64,000 nt of DNA from Tranzscheliella williamsii (Eukaryota; Basidiomycota; Ustilaginomycetes; Ustilaginales; Ustilaginaceae), in the NCBI GenBank assembly GCA_023212725.1, contig JALBYF010000074.1, positions 22,168 to 86,167 on the forward strand. Direction: 5' to 3'. Below, piece after piece: positions 29,155-39,401 of the stretch. The translations under genes and the position numbers were made by a program. Position 1 is the stretch's first letter. Each line of letters opens with the position of its first letter. The notes beneath the pieces were generated by a model, which ran no database searches, had not been told where the DNA came from, and saw nothing but the letters and a program-made list of their open reading frames with translations.

Positions 29155-31152
29155 ATGGCTGCACCCAAGCTCGGCGAGGCTGGGCAAAACTCACAGCTGG
29201 CTGCTGATCAGCGAGACAGGACCGCATCATCGCAGCAGAGCTACAAAGACGTAGAATCCGAGCATGGGATCGCATCGCCCCTTTCTCAAAGCGGCCGACA
29301 CCGACTGCGCACGCTAGTGGCTGTAGCCGTCGGCCTGGTCGTCCTACTCGCCCTCGGTCTGGCGCTCGGGCTCGGCCTAGGTCTTCGGCGCTCTTCTAAG
29401 CAAACAACGGCATCATCCGCCCCGCTTCTCGATGCGAACCTCGCCCATATTCCTAGGGAAGAGCTGTACGATGCTTCCAGTCTCGTCCTCTCTCCGGCTT
29501 GGGATGTCCATGCGCCCTCCCAGGATCGAGTCTACCACTGGACGCTATCCGAAGTCGTCTCCTGGCCTGCAGGCATCGCCAAGAAGTTGCTCCTCGTCAA
29601 TGGCCACTATCCAGGCCCTACCGTAGAAGCCAATGTGGGCGACCATGTCATTGTCCATGTCTACAACAACATGTCATCCCCAGCTTCCATTCACTGGCAC
29701 GGCCAGTACCAGCGTGGATCCAACGACATGGACGGCACCGTTGGCCTCACCGAATGCGGCATCGCCCCCAACTCCACCTTCATCTACACCTGGACCGTAC
29801 AGCAGTCAGGCACATACTGGTGGCATTCTCACTACATGAATTCGTACTCCGACGGCCTGATTGGCGCCTTGATCCTTCACTCGCCTCATGACACCTACCA
29901 CTTTGCCAACGCTACCTCCAACGGCACCAACACATACGATGCCGACCTCCTATTCATCGCCAACGACCTCTACAGCGCCAGCTACACAGACACCCTTGCC
30001 ACCTACTTTTCCAGCGGCGGCCCGGACGGGACCCAAGGCGACGAAGCCACCCCGGATGCAGGTGTCGTCAATGGGCTGGGCCTCTCCAACTGCGCTTTCA
30101 CCCCCAATGGTTCCACTTGCATCAGCAACATTACCTCTGGGCAATCGCTCTACAACGTCACTGTGCCCGTCAACAGGCGCATCCGGTTGCGACTGCTCAA
30201 CACCGGTTCTCTCACTACCCTCCGCTTTGCTCTCGAGGGGCATCCCCTGACCGTTATCGAAGCAGACGGGACCGAGGTGGAGCCGAGCGCAGTTCAGAGC
30301 GTCAACGTTTTTGTGGCTCAGCGCTACTCGGTCCTTATCGAGACCAACCAGCGGCCGGGTGCCTACGCTCTCCATGCAGAACTCATGTCCGACATGTTTG
30401 ACTACGACAATCCGGGCCTCATCGCCGACCAGTATGCCATCCTCCGCTATGAAGGTGTTCCCGCGTCCTCTACACCAGCTGCCAACGTCAGCTCTGTTGC
30501 TCTCGTCAATGTCACCCAAGACCTTGACCCGGCATCGCTCAAACCTGTCCTTGCTCAGACCCCGCCCCCCTCGAACGCCACCACCTTACTTCAGTCTTCT
30601 TTCGGCCTGGATGCCAACTCCAACTGGAGAGCCTTTTTCAACGAGTCCTCCTTCGACGGCGAGATGACGACGGTCCCCACCTTGTTCAAGTTGGTCCCGA
30701 CCGGTACTGGCGAGCCGACCGCCTCATCCACGCCGGGCGAGTTGATCATCACCAACCACGAGCCGGTGGTCATGGATCTCATCATCAACAACCAGAACGA
30801 AGGCGAACATCCTTTCCATCTGCACGGCTATGTCCCCTGGATCCTCGGCACGGGGACCGGCAACTTCCTCCCCGGCTCGCCGCCCGTCGACCTCGCCCAG
30901 ACCTGGACCAACCCTCTGCGCAGGGATGTCTTCACGATTCAGCCGTACAGCTGGATCGCAGTCCGTTTCGTCGCCGACAATCCGGGCGTCTGGGCCATGC
31001 ATTGCCACATCACCTTCCACATGGCCGCGGGCCTGTTGATGCAGTTTCAGGTGCTCCCTTCCCAGGCGCCCGCCATTGCGGCCGCCGCTCAGGACCAGTG
31101 CTCCCTCATGCACAGTTACTACACGGCGAACAACATCTCATTCGCGTCTTGA
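29155..31152 (+). CDS. Membrane-anchored multicopper oxidase (laccase/ferroxidase-like)
   Basis: The intronless ORF encodes 665 residues from ATG 29155; 34 earlier in-frame codons lack an ATG. Residues about 52-76 form one membrane span (TLVAVAVGLVVLLALGLALG) after a charged cytosolic head, so the enzyme is predicted to be type II, with the catalytic part outside. All four copper signatures are present: HWHGQ (about 181), WWHSHY (about 222), HPFHLHGY (about 552) and HCHITFHMAAGLL (about 616). The axial position is Leu, which suggests a high-potential T1 copper. It oxidises phenols or Fe(II) with O2 reduced to water. The family position (laccase or Fet3-type ferroxidase) is undecided; Fet3 proteins instead carry a C-terminal anchor. 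Confidence 0.9.
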   Translation: MAAPKLGEAGQNSQLAADQRDRTASSQQSYKDVESEHGIASPLSQSGRHRLRTLVAVAVGLVVLLALGLALGLGLGLRRSSKQTTASSAPLLDANLAHIPREELYDASSLVLSPAWDVHAPSQDRVYHWTLSEVVSWPAGIAKKLLLVNGHYPGPTVEANVGDHVIVHVYNNMSSPASIHWHGQYQRGSNDMDGTVGLTECGIAPNSTFIYTWTVQQSGTYWWHSHYMNSYSDGLIGALILHSPHDTYHFANATSNGTNTYDADLLFIANDLYSASYTDTLATYFSSGGPDGTQGDEATPDAGVVNGLGLSNCAFTPNGSTCISNITSGQSLYNVTVPVNRRIRLRLLNTGSLTTLRFALEGHPLTVIEADGTEVEPSAVQSVNVFVAQRYSVLIETNQRPGAYALHAELMSDMFDYDNPGLIADQYAILRYEGVPASSTPAANVSSVALVNVTQDLDPASLKPVLAQTPPPSNATTLLQSSFGLDANSNWRAFFNESSFDGEMTTVPTLFKLVPTGTGEPTASSTPGELIITNHEPVVMDLIINNQNEGEHPFHLHGYVPWILGTGTGNFLPGSPPVDLAQTWTNPLRRDVFTIQPYSWIAVRFVADNPGVWAMHCHITFHMAAGLLMQFQVLPSQAPAIAAAAQDQCSLMHSYYTANNISFAS

Positions 31153-31544
31153 CCATGGCTACCGCACCGCCCTCTGGCGCCAATTTCACCTTAGGATCGC
31201 AACATCAGCCGCGTCGCTACTGGGCTGCGGTCCGCATTGTAGTGACCACTGAACCCCCTGATAAACCCAAAAGCACACGTGGAGCAGGTGCTCGAGCCGA
31301 TCTTAGGCAGTGTATATACCCCGGGCATCCGCGCTGTCAGATACGACTGCAAACAGCATTGAACAAGGGCCTCACTACGCCGACACTCAGTGCCAACGTC
31401 TCCATACGCTGCAGCCGGCATGAATTCGGCGCGCGCGTCGCCGACGAACGCCGACAGAACGGTACTTTTACAGGCCACTACACGTAGCGGGAGCGCAGCA
31501 GGCTTCTAGGACAAGCAGAGTAGACGGTAGATATACAGGCATGA
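31153..31544. other. Gap between convergent genes
   Basis: About 390 bases holding 3' regions of the oxidase and the GFA-fold gene. Nothing else is seen. Confidence 0.4.
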
Positions 31545-32264
31545 TCAGTTTTTACTTCGAGGGATGTCCTTGTTGGAGATATTACCGGTGACCTCCAGCT
31601 GCTTCATTTCGGGGATAGGTTGCAGCCAGCCGACCCGATCCTTGGTAAAGATCTCGATATGAGGCTTCAGCCTGGTCTCGTGGAGGGCGTAGTCATCTAC
31701 CGTTCCCACTCTCATGTAGGCAAAGTCCGGATTGCCGCTGGAAACCCTGTACATCAAGGTACCGCAGTTGCTGCAGAAAGAGTTGGTCATCGTATGGCCG
31801 TTACGCGGCGAACCAATCGTGGTGGACTGGCCGTAGCGCTTGAGATCCGATTCGCCTCGGTTGTACTTGAGGTGGGAGAGTGCCACGGTGAAGTTGGTGG
31901 CAAACATCGAGGCGGTAATGATGCGACAGTCGGTGCAGTGGCAGACAAATGCGCCATGGTAGCCAGGTCCTTCCGTGGGCTGCGAAAACCGAGATCCATC
32001 CGCGTCAGTTTTGTGTACCGGTAGCAATCCTGGCAAGAGAGCTGAAGCAGAAAAGGGCGGCGCCTACCCTTGCGCGGCTCAGAATACACTACTTACGAAT
32101 GCCAACTGGACCTTTCCACAGAAGCATGTCGCCGTGGCTTCTTTGTCACCATCTTCCTTCGAGTAGCCGTCATTCATGACCTTGAGAGGGAAGACAGGCT
32201 TTGCTTTGTCGGCAGCAGCGATGGAGGGCACCGGTACAGTGTGAATGTCAGAGTGGGACGACAT
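31545..32264 (-). CDS. GFA/CENP-V-domain zinc protein
   Basis: Two exons, 32264-32097 and 31979-31545, with a 117-nt intron (GTAAGT...TCGCAG) give 200 residues. The zinc ligands of the GFA fold are all there: C47 and C49 in CFCGKVQ, C69, C71 and C74 in CHCTDC, and C125 and C128 in FCSNCGT. The domain is named for glutathione-dependent formaldehyde-activating enzyme, but most fungal members have no known substrate. Positions 1-40 are a variable lead. The 3' splice site chosen keeps the fold continuous; another AG (32029) would shift the frame. A TATA-like palindrome lies about 70 bases upstream. Confidence 0.87.
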
Positions 32265-32334
32265 GTTTTGGACTCAATGTTCGTTGTGTTGAGGAGATGA
32301 GGACAGACGGGTAGCTGAGAGACTAGATCTCCTC

Positions 32335-32342
32335 CTATATAG
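32335..32342 (-). promoter_or_regulatory. TATA-like box of the GFA-domain gene
   Basis: The palindrome ctatatag lies about 72 bases before the ATG at 32264 on the minus strand. Confidence 0.4.
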
Positions 32343-32963
32343 GAAAGTCCGCCGCCAGCTTGCTGCTCCCGAGGCCCTCCAACGCTGAACGGAGATGGGT
32401 GTCAACGTCATTCACTTTCTCGACCATCAACATGTAAGGCCGGGATGCATAACCGGACAGACTGAGGAGCCGAACAGGCCGAGGAGTCAGACTCAGCTTC
32501 GCTTCACATTAGAAGTACCAATGTCGTGTGCGGGGTGGGTCTCCTGGTGACTCGGAGTTGGCACATCAACAGCATCCTTGTCCGGCACGACGTCCTCGGC
32601 TTTTGGTCCTTATCGCCGCACCTTGGCAATGACCGCGTTAATTCCGCGTTACTACCGCACCACCGTAGTTGCAGTCAAGATTCCTTTCCTGTCAATCTGC
32701 ATCATGAACGCATGTTCATCCTCCGATGTATTGCACACACCTGCCACAGCCTTTCGCTACAGATCTGACACCATACTTAGGCGACTGCGAGCTTTCGCGA
32801 GTAATGCGGTCGTAAGAAACGCGCTTAAGGTCAGGAGGGGCACGAGCGGTCCCCCTGGCTGGCAGAAGGCCGTTGGGACGGCCAGACGGTAGCCGTATAC
32901 ATGTCTTTCTGCTGGCTGGTGAGCCTCCCGAATATCTTCGCTTGTCGTGCCAAAGAGACGGCT
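32343..32963. other. Gene-poor stretch
   Basis: No supported gene. Short ORFs are of mixed composition. The region leads directly into the 3' end of a decayed gene. Confidence 0.4.
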
Positions 32964-33813
32964 CTAATTCAATGCACAGCTCAACATGTGCTCTGCCAAG
33001 GCACATTGCGGGGCGGCCAAAATTGTTGGCAGGGGGTCGACCAAAGTAGGTCTTCCAAAGGCGGACCGGGCGATGACACTCTTTGCCGCACTCAGTTGCG
33101 TCTTGAGCTCGCCCATGTGCTCAAGCGATTTAGCATTGCCAAGTTGCCACTGCTGCTTGTTGGTATCGAGGATCAGAATCTCTTAACGAAGAGGGCCTCG
33201 GGAAATGGCACCCGAAGGCCAGTTATCGGCCGCTGAAGCTTTGGGAGCGGTATACTTCTGGTGCCACTCTTCAAAAATGGTTACCATCTTTTGGCTTCTC
33301 GTGGTTCTGGGTAAGACGCGCCACGGATGAAAAACAGGCAAGATCGTCCGACCCTTTTTGAGGACGTTCAGCGACTCGCGCTCCTACCCTGCGTACAAGT
33401 CAGGCCGCAGAACCACTTCGATTGGTGCCTTGATGTCATTTGCTGTCATTTGCAATGCGCCAAGCCGTCGAAATATTCGGTCTGACGACCATACGGAGGT
33501 TTCTTGGAGGGCTTGAAAAGTTTCTCAATGTTTGCGTGGGCGGCAACCTTGTCCGTCTTTGTATCAACGAATAGATACGTCTCCCATTTCTCGCGCTGAT
33601 GGTGAATCTCCTGGCGAACCAGGCGGGTTCGACAAAGTCTTTCGTCAGCTTGGCGAACGGGGGTCCCATATTATAACGCTTCTGACACTGATCCATGGCC
33701 GATTTTATCATGATCGGCCAGTGGAGATCGCGCTTGCTGCACGGTCTGTTGACGATATCAATCGTGTCTTCCTGTGTCGACTCAGCGATACTTGGTGCAT
33801 GTTTTAGCGAACC
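32964..33813 (-). pseudogene. Decayed protein gene of unknown family
   Basis: Read on the minus strand, this 850-base stretch is protein-like throughout but broken. Frame A runs 33813 to about 33610 (includes CQKRYNMGPPFAKLTKDFV). Frame B takes over to about 33446 (WETYLFVDTKTDKVAAHAN). Frame C continues to 32964 (NVLKKGRTILPVFHPW, later LILDTNKQQWQL). Frame C holds in-frame stops at 33386-33384 (TAG) and 33185-33183 (TAA). So there are at least two frameshifts and two stops over roughly 280 codons. No start codon or signal peptide is found upstream. I do not recognise the family; a lost secreted or effector-like gene is possible. A multi-intron gene is a weaker alternative, since the shifts lack good GT-AG pairs. 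Confidence 0.5.
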
Positions 33814-34462
33814 TCATGGCAATGGTTGCAAAGCCTAATAGGAAACATGCTGTGACTCTTTCGCATTGGTGACCGGATCCCTACCGTGGGGTCAAGTGCT
33901 CAGTTAGAGGCAAACACAGTGTTTGAACTCTGGGGAAGGGAAATGATTGTGCGCATGTCTGGGAGGCGGCTTGTCATACACCGCAAAGAAAATACTCTCC
34001 GACCGTTGCAGGACTTGACTCGATCACCAAGCCATATTGATGGAGAACAATCAGTATTGCAACGATGGCAGTGCCCAGTGCGCTTCAAGCATTGCCCAGA
34101 GACCAGGGAAGGTGTCTGTGCTGGCAGAGGACTGGAACGATATGTGCTTGCCCTGCTTGAGAGTCTCCGCTTTCTGACGTAAAGCGTACCCGTTGGAGTT
34201 ACAGTCTAAGTGTGAGCTAGCCGTGTGTCAAACACCTCATCAACTTGTCAGGTCCGACTCATGTGGGTTGTACTAATGTGGGTTGACCTCCGACCGGCTT
34301 AATAAGCCGCAGAACCTGTTTGTTCACCGGGGACAATTTCATGTCTGTCCACCTTCTCTGTCCGCTCCAATACTCAGCACCGCCGCCCATGCTCTTCGGC
34401 GAGCAAAAGCACTGCCGAATGTTCTGACGGGGAAAGATTCTTGCCAAACTTTCCTCTGCAAG
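33814..34462. other. Gap before the F-box gene
   Basis: About 650 bases with no supported gene. The frame of the next gene stays open upstream to 34283, but without an ATG. Confidence 0.35.
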
Positions 34463-36235
34463 ATGAGGGATGTCAATGATGATGATGGCGCGTCTTCAAG
34501 CCAAGCGCCTCTCGGAGCGACCCAGAACACTGACCAACATCAACATGGGTTGGACGCAGAGGTGTCCGAAGCTTTCCAGGCATCGGATCTCCAGGTGATA
34601 GTGACAATGGCTTCAAGATCGCTCAAGAAGAAATGCACTGCCAAGTCACGCAAGTCTCTGCTTTTGACGCGGTCCAAGGCATACAAAGCTCTGGGATATC
34701 ACCGTCTTGCTTACGAAGATGCACGCAAAGCCCTGAAGCTGAGCATCGACGACGGCGCATCAGATCTCCTCGCGGCTGCTGCCCCTCCAACACCGCTTCT
34801 CTTGCAATTGCCGACCGAGATCTTGATGCTCATCATCCGGCAGGTGCCTCAGACAGACCAGTTGATCTTGACGCAAGTTTCAAGCGCTCTGAGAACGCGT
34901 TTGTTATCTATTCCGGCTCTATGGCGTCGCCTGACCGTCGCCAAACCTGTTCCAGCAAAAAGGGTAGCCCAGTGCGTTGCTCACGTCAAGACCTTTGCCA
35001 AGAGATCACAGCACACGCTACAGGAAGTTGAATTCGTAGCACCTCTCCCTAACAACACACTGTTGGACGAGGTGATGGAAGTGCTACAATTGTCTGGCAG
35101 ACATATTTTACATCTAAAAACACCATTTGATGATCAAGACACTTGCTACTACGGGTTGTACTGCCACTGCCCCAATCTCAAGTCGCTGGACATCAGGACA
35201 GCCAGCATAGACACTGGTACACTGAAGTTCGATCCCTTTGACCAGATGCCGGAAGCTCCATTTCGCCTGGAAAGCTTCAAGGCTGATTACGAGACTAGCT
35301 ATAGAGGTGTCGCCCGTCATCTGGGCACCGTCCGATGCATTCATAATCTTGCACCCATCGCGGTCGAACTTGTGCAGCACGCAGAACGGCCAGACGCGAA
35401 ATTGCCAGGCATGTGGCTCACCTCAAATGGTTTGCATCAACTCACAGATACTTTGGAAGAATGGGTGATCGATGACCAAGTCTGGTCGGTGTATTTGGCT
35501 CATGTAACCCATGAGGAGCTCGACCGCTACTTTCCAACTCCCATGACTTTTAGGAAACTCAGAAAATTGCAAGGGTGGAATCTGGTAACCGAGGACAGAG
35601 TCACATTCCCGGCGTTGGAAGAGCTCACCGGCCTGGAGGTTGGCATCGACGGCATGTTAGACCCAGAACAATTGCGATTCTTCGATACCTGTCAAAGGCT
35701 TCGCAAACTCGAGGTCTGGATCCCGCAAGACGAGGAAAGTGCACCTGTGCTGATGGAAGCCATTGGCTATCTTTCTAACCTCGAGGAGCTTACTCTGCAG
35801 AGCAGTGGGAGAAGCCATATGTTTTTTGAGATGCCTCTCCGACCACATTCGCTTAGACCAGGTGCTAAGTATCCTGAGATCGAAGTACCATGTCCACAGC
35901 TCCGACGGCTGAAGCTCAACAAGGTCACGGTAAAATTGGACAGCATCATCATGACGCTAGCCATGCGCCGTTTTCTAGCCGACGGCATGAGCTACTACAA
36001 GGCCGAGGCCAAGGCACAGGCGCTACTTCTTCCTCTTGTCCAGCCTGACTCGTCTCCGTTGTTGTTGTTTGACGAGGAGCCTGATACCATAGCTTGGTGC
36101 CGCGAGGTGCTGTGGCCTCAATTTTGTGCCATCGACACCTTTGAGCTCGTAGACATGCCCAGCCTTCTTCCCGCTGAGTTGGCTATGGTGCGGTCCGTAG
36201 TCCCAAACACCATTGTCACTTTCTCCCCGCTCTAA
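34463..36235 (+). CDS. F-box protein with TPR-like head and leucine-rich repeats
   Basis: The intronless ORF encodes 590 residues from ATG 34463, the first in-frame ATG. A short TPR-like helix pair lies at about 55-90 (KSLLLTRSKAYKALGYHRLA). The F-box starts at about 113 (LLLQLPTEILMLIIRQV) and runs to LWRRL. The rest has irregular leucine-rich repeats (CPNLKSLDIR, FRKLRKLQGW, LSNLEELTLQ, CPQLRRLKLN). The layout is that of Pof3/Dia2-like fungal F-box proteins: the F-box binds Skp1 in an SCF ubiquitin ligase and the LRRs bind the target. Basidiomycetes have many such genes in expanded families, so a specific orthology is not claimed. It may also have an unseen 5' exon. Confidence 0.82.
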   Translation: MRDVNDDDGASSSQAPLGATQNTDQHQHGLDAEVSEAFQASDLQVIVTMASRSLKKKCTAKSRKSLLLTRSKAYKALGYHRLAYEDARKALKLSIDDGASDLLAAAAPPTPLLLQLPTEILMLIIRQVPQTDQLILTQVSSALRTRLLSIPALWRRLTVAKPVPAKRVAQCVAHVKTFAKRSQHTLQEVEFVAPLPNNTLLDEVMEVLQLSGRHILHLKTPFDDQDTCYYGLYCHCPNLKSLDIRTASIDTGTLKFDPFDQMPEAPFRLESFKADYETSYRGVARHLGTVRCIHNLAPIAVELVQHAERPDAKLPGMWLTSNGLHQLTDTLEEWVIDDQVWSVYLAHVTHEELDRYFPTPMTFRKLRKLQGWNLVTEDRVTFPALEELTGLEVGIDGMLDPEQLRFFDTCQRLRKLEVWIPQDEESAPVLMEAIGYLSNLEELTLQSSGRSHMFFEMPLRPHSLRPGAKYPEIEVPCPQLRRLKLNKVTVKLDSIIMTLAMRRFLADGMSYYKAEAKAQALLLPLVQPDSSPLLLFDEEPDTIAWCREVLWPQFCAIDTFELVDMPSLLPAELAMVRSVVPNTIVTFSPL

Positions 36236-37051
36236 TCCTTCTCATCTCCACAAGCTGCCACGCGCCTGGGCTTATGTAACGGCCATTGAGAGTGTATTAA
36301 GACTCGCAACGAGATTCGCAATGAAGGCTTTGTTCTCGAAGCAGTATGCTGACAACTGGACCTATCATTGTATCTATCCGAAGCTTGGCCCCGCGATCTT
36401 GGATCTCTTGGAGATCAACTCTGGGACCATTGAGTCGAATTCGCGAGCTTTCGTACTTGATGGTTGCTGCGCATTGCTAGTTCCGCCACGAACGAAGACA
36501 GGCTCATCGATTTGTCTTTGTGGAACTGTTGCGACCCACAAGCGGGCAGTCAATGACAGGGAATAGACCACCCTTTCTGGTTCTGAAAGAATTTTACAAA
36601 TGTCGATGATGTTGCTTACGACGTTGCTGTAGGATCTTGTGGATGATGTCGTTGCGCATTCGCCTGCCTCTCGTCAAGCGTCGGGTTCGGTCTGCCCGCT
36701 AGCTTCGCAATGGCCTATGTGTTTTTATTATTATTATTGTATACCAACAACTGCCTCAGCCGAAGGCAGCAAGACCATTGCCATCAAGGAGTTACCCCTT
36801 TCTATTCCACATACAACAGAGGCGGGGTCTATAGGGTGGGTTTAGTTGCAGCCAGACAAGAAGCTGGTAAGAGCCCGTGCACTCAGGGAAATGGGGAAGG
36901 GCGGTAAGAGCACAGCCACACCGAAGAGAAATATCGCACGCGAAGCGACGGAAGCAAAAATTATTGGATTCTCTCGAGCAACTCATTTGTCATGGAAGTA
37001 GGGACGTAGTCCGCAGCATCTCTTGGCTTGCTGGCCGCTAGAACACCAAGC
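36236..37051. other. Gene-poor stretch
   Basis: About 800 bases, AT-richer than the flanks, with no supported gene. A short TTA/TTG-rich run lies at 36720-36740. Confidence 0.4.
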
Positions 37052-37399
37052 TCAGCAACAGCTAGAGAACTTGACTTGGTTAAAATCGTACCGAGGTGTG
37101 TAGCAAAATTTGGAGACCGCCGTTCGATCAAGGGATATCCTGTGTTCATTGTTCGGGCAGCCCGAGCCGCCAAAGACAGAGACGACTTCGCAGCTAGACA
37201 TATCAGTTACCTTGAACGATTTCGGCTTGAACGGGAAGCCTCCGGCACAGTTGCTCGTAGCCTGATTGCAGTTCTCCTCGTAGGAGGTTCCGTACATCCT
37301 TCCAGCACATCCAGTACCTTCGTAAAATTCTACAAAGAGTCCTGCATGGACGCTCGTCAGCGCGCATAGGAAGACTACAGCGGCTGCGATAGCTTTCAT
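37052..37399 (-). CDS. Small cysteine-rich secreted protein (effector-like)
   Basis: The 115-residue ORF starts with a clear signal peptide (MKAIAAAVVFLCALTSVHA). The mature part of 96 residues has eight Cys, which would allow four disulfides, and ends with CC. The pattern VEFYEGTGCAG...SSCEVVSVFGGSGC recalls beta/gamma-crystallin-like or plant-pathogen small secreted proteins, but I do not recognise an exact family. Size, Cys count and an isolated place in a gene-poor region fit candidate effectors of smut fungi. No membrane span or KEX2-type repeat is seen. A short internal GT...AG could be spliced near the 3' end, but the unspliced frame is more natural. Confidence 0.75.
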   Translation of the reverse strand: MKAIAAAVVFLCALTSVHAGLFVEFYEGTGCAGRMYGTSYEENCNQATSNCAGGFPFKPKSFKVTDMSSCEVVSVFGGSGCPNNEHRISLDRTAVSKFCYTPRYDFNQVKFSSCC

Positions 37400-38712
37400 C
37401 GTTGGCTTTGGCGTATTGAGAGTCCTCTAGTTGTCTTGTTAGCGGTCCCGTTATGTCTACTAGTATTGTATATGGAGGCTGCAAGTAATTGTCTTTGCTT
37501 AAGCCGGGGGCTGTGGCAGTTGTGTGTATCGCTACGTCGAGCCAGTGGGCTGTCAGGTATATGTGGTAGATCTCTTGCGCTAGAAGTAGTCGACTAAAAG
37601 CAGCGGTTCCCAGCAAGGGACGGATCATCGTCTTCTTTTTAACTCATACTGCGACTGCGATGCGCAGCCAAGCGAATCGTCCACCGAGAGCGCACACTGT
37701 TCAGGTGCTTTGATAACGATTTGCCTCACTGCCAGTGGATGTCCACGGCCATATAGGTTTCCACGTATATGAGAACCCCGAGGTGTAGACGTGGAGCGGT
37801 GCAGGCGATATGTGCATCCTGCCTAACCGAAGTGTTGAGCTCGAACTTGATGCTTGGCAAAGCACAGTGCATAATGCTTGGCAAAGCACAGTGATAATGC
37901 TTTCTCCTTTTCGAGCTGATATCCATGGGCGGAAGCAAGTACAAGCGTATTGGGCAGGCCACCGTGCCAATCTGTGCGCGGTGCTGTCTCTCCCGCTCGC
38001 TTATGCACTAGCGCGAGCCCTCTTTCTTCTCTTTCGCCCCTCATCTTTCTCACCCCTACCATTGCTGATCGGCTCCATACTGCCGATTCGCTTGGGTTTC
38101 CTTTGCATTCAGATGCCTTAAATTGTTGTCACAGGCTAAGGTGATGTCAGCAAAATGTTTAGTCACGATCAGCGAACAAAGTAAGGCGAAAATCGGATTC
38201 ATTCTATGGTGGTAGCGAACTAAAAATCACGACAAAAGGTGATGCACGTTGGAACGGCTGACGGAAAAGGGTTATCGGCCGAGAAGTGGGCTAGGAATTC
38301 CCCGATCGTGGACGGGCGACAGAGATCGGAGATTAGCAAAAATGTGTGAAAGCAAGCTAAGCCGCGATTTAGGTTGAGCGCAGCAACGCTCTGCCATTTC
38401 ACTGCCACCTTGAATCCTTTTTTGACGCTTGACCTTGCCCGGGTTGTGGAGTTGCAGGCATGGGCGTAAGCGCTAACTTCAACTTTATATCGTTGCGTCT
38501 CGAAGGTCCGTGGAGATGACCATAAGTCGCGTGGAACGTTTCACTGCCGGATTCGGCCAGTCTCGGCAACGACAGACAAAGCGGTCAGTGCGCGTCAATC
38601 CTCTGCATAGAACGTGTGCGTCGCATGCCCGCGCCTTATCTAGACCGGCGGATCGGCTTTGCCCGGCCGACGTAAGCACACAAATGTCGGCTGAGTCCAT
38701 ATCACTGTTGCC
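37400..38712. other. Gene-poor stretch with a 20-bp direct repeat
   Basis: About 1.3 kb with no supported gene. It holds the promoter of the small secreted protein on one side and of the PEBP gene on the other. Confidence 0.4.
37850..37893. repeat. Two 20-bp direct repeats, 4 bases apart
   Basis: The unit ATGCTTGGCAAAGCACAGTG occurs at 37850-37869 and again at 37874-37893, with no mismatch. It contains TTGGCAAAGC, a weak dyad. Confidence 0.75.
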
Positions 38713-38723
38713 TATATATATAT
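38713..38723 (+). promoter_or_regulatory. TATA box of the PEBP gene
   Basis: A TATATATATAT run lies about 85 bases before the ATG at 38808. Confidence 0.5.
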
Positions 38724-38807
38724 CTATCTGCCTCTGACACGGGGATGTCTCCCTCATCAGGGTAACCTCTTCTCGACATTTTCACATCAGCTCGCTTGCA
38801 AACTAAC

Positions 38808-39401
38808 ATGCCGTCCAACGAAAGCGTAAAGAAAGCTCTTGGCTTGCTCGACGACGAGACCAAGATTCTGGGCGTCACCGTCGGTGACCAAAACGTCACA
38901 CCGGGGCTGTACTTCCCAAGAGCTAGTGAGTGTCCGAATGGAATCTAGATAAGGATGTGCAAGGCAAATGGCTAACCTATAATAGAGGCTCAACGAGCAC
39001 CGACGCTGAGCTTCAACGTGCCGGATGCATCCAAGACATACATGGTCGTCTGCCTGGACATTGATGCACCGTTCCCCTCGATGACTTTCCTGGGTCCAAT
39101 TCTGCATTGGATCCAGTCAGGTCTAAAAGCAACCCCGGCTGAGAGCGGATCCATGGTGCTCTCTACCACTCAGATATCTGTCACCAACTACATTGGTCCT
39201 GCCCCTCCTCCGGGAAGCTCGCCCCATCGCTATGTGTTCTTCCTCTACGAAGAGCCGTCTGGCTTCGATCCCAAGGTGTATGCACCTCCGAATGGGGCTA
39301 ATGTGGGCAATCTCAAGAGAATGTGGTACAGTCTGGACGACTGGGAGAAGCGCATTAAGCTTGGACCGGTCCTTGCGGTGAACTACTTCACAAGTAACTG
39401 A
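38808..39401 (+). CDS. Phosphatidylethanolamine-binding protein (PEBP/Tfs1-like)
   Basis: Two exons, 38808-38925 and 38986-39401, with a 60-nt intron (GTGAGT...AATAG) give 177 residues. PEBP marks are present: VVCLDIDAPFPS (the DPDAP-type anion-binding loop), LGPILHWIQSG, and GPAPPPGSSPHRYVFFLYEE. Family members bind phospholipid head groups or act as inhibitors; yeast Tfs1 inhibits carboxypeptidase Y and acts on Ras signalling. The second residue of the DPDAP loop is Ile instead of Pro, a known variant. No signal peptide is visible, so it is probably cytosolic. Confidence 0.9.
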
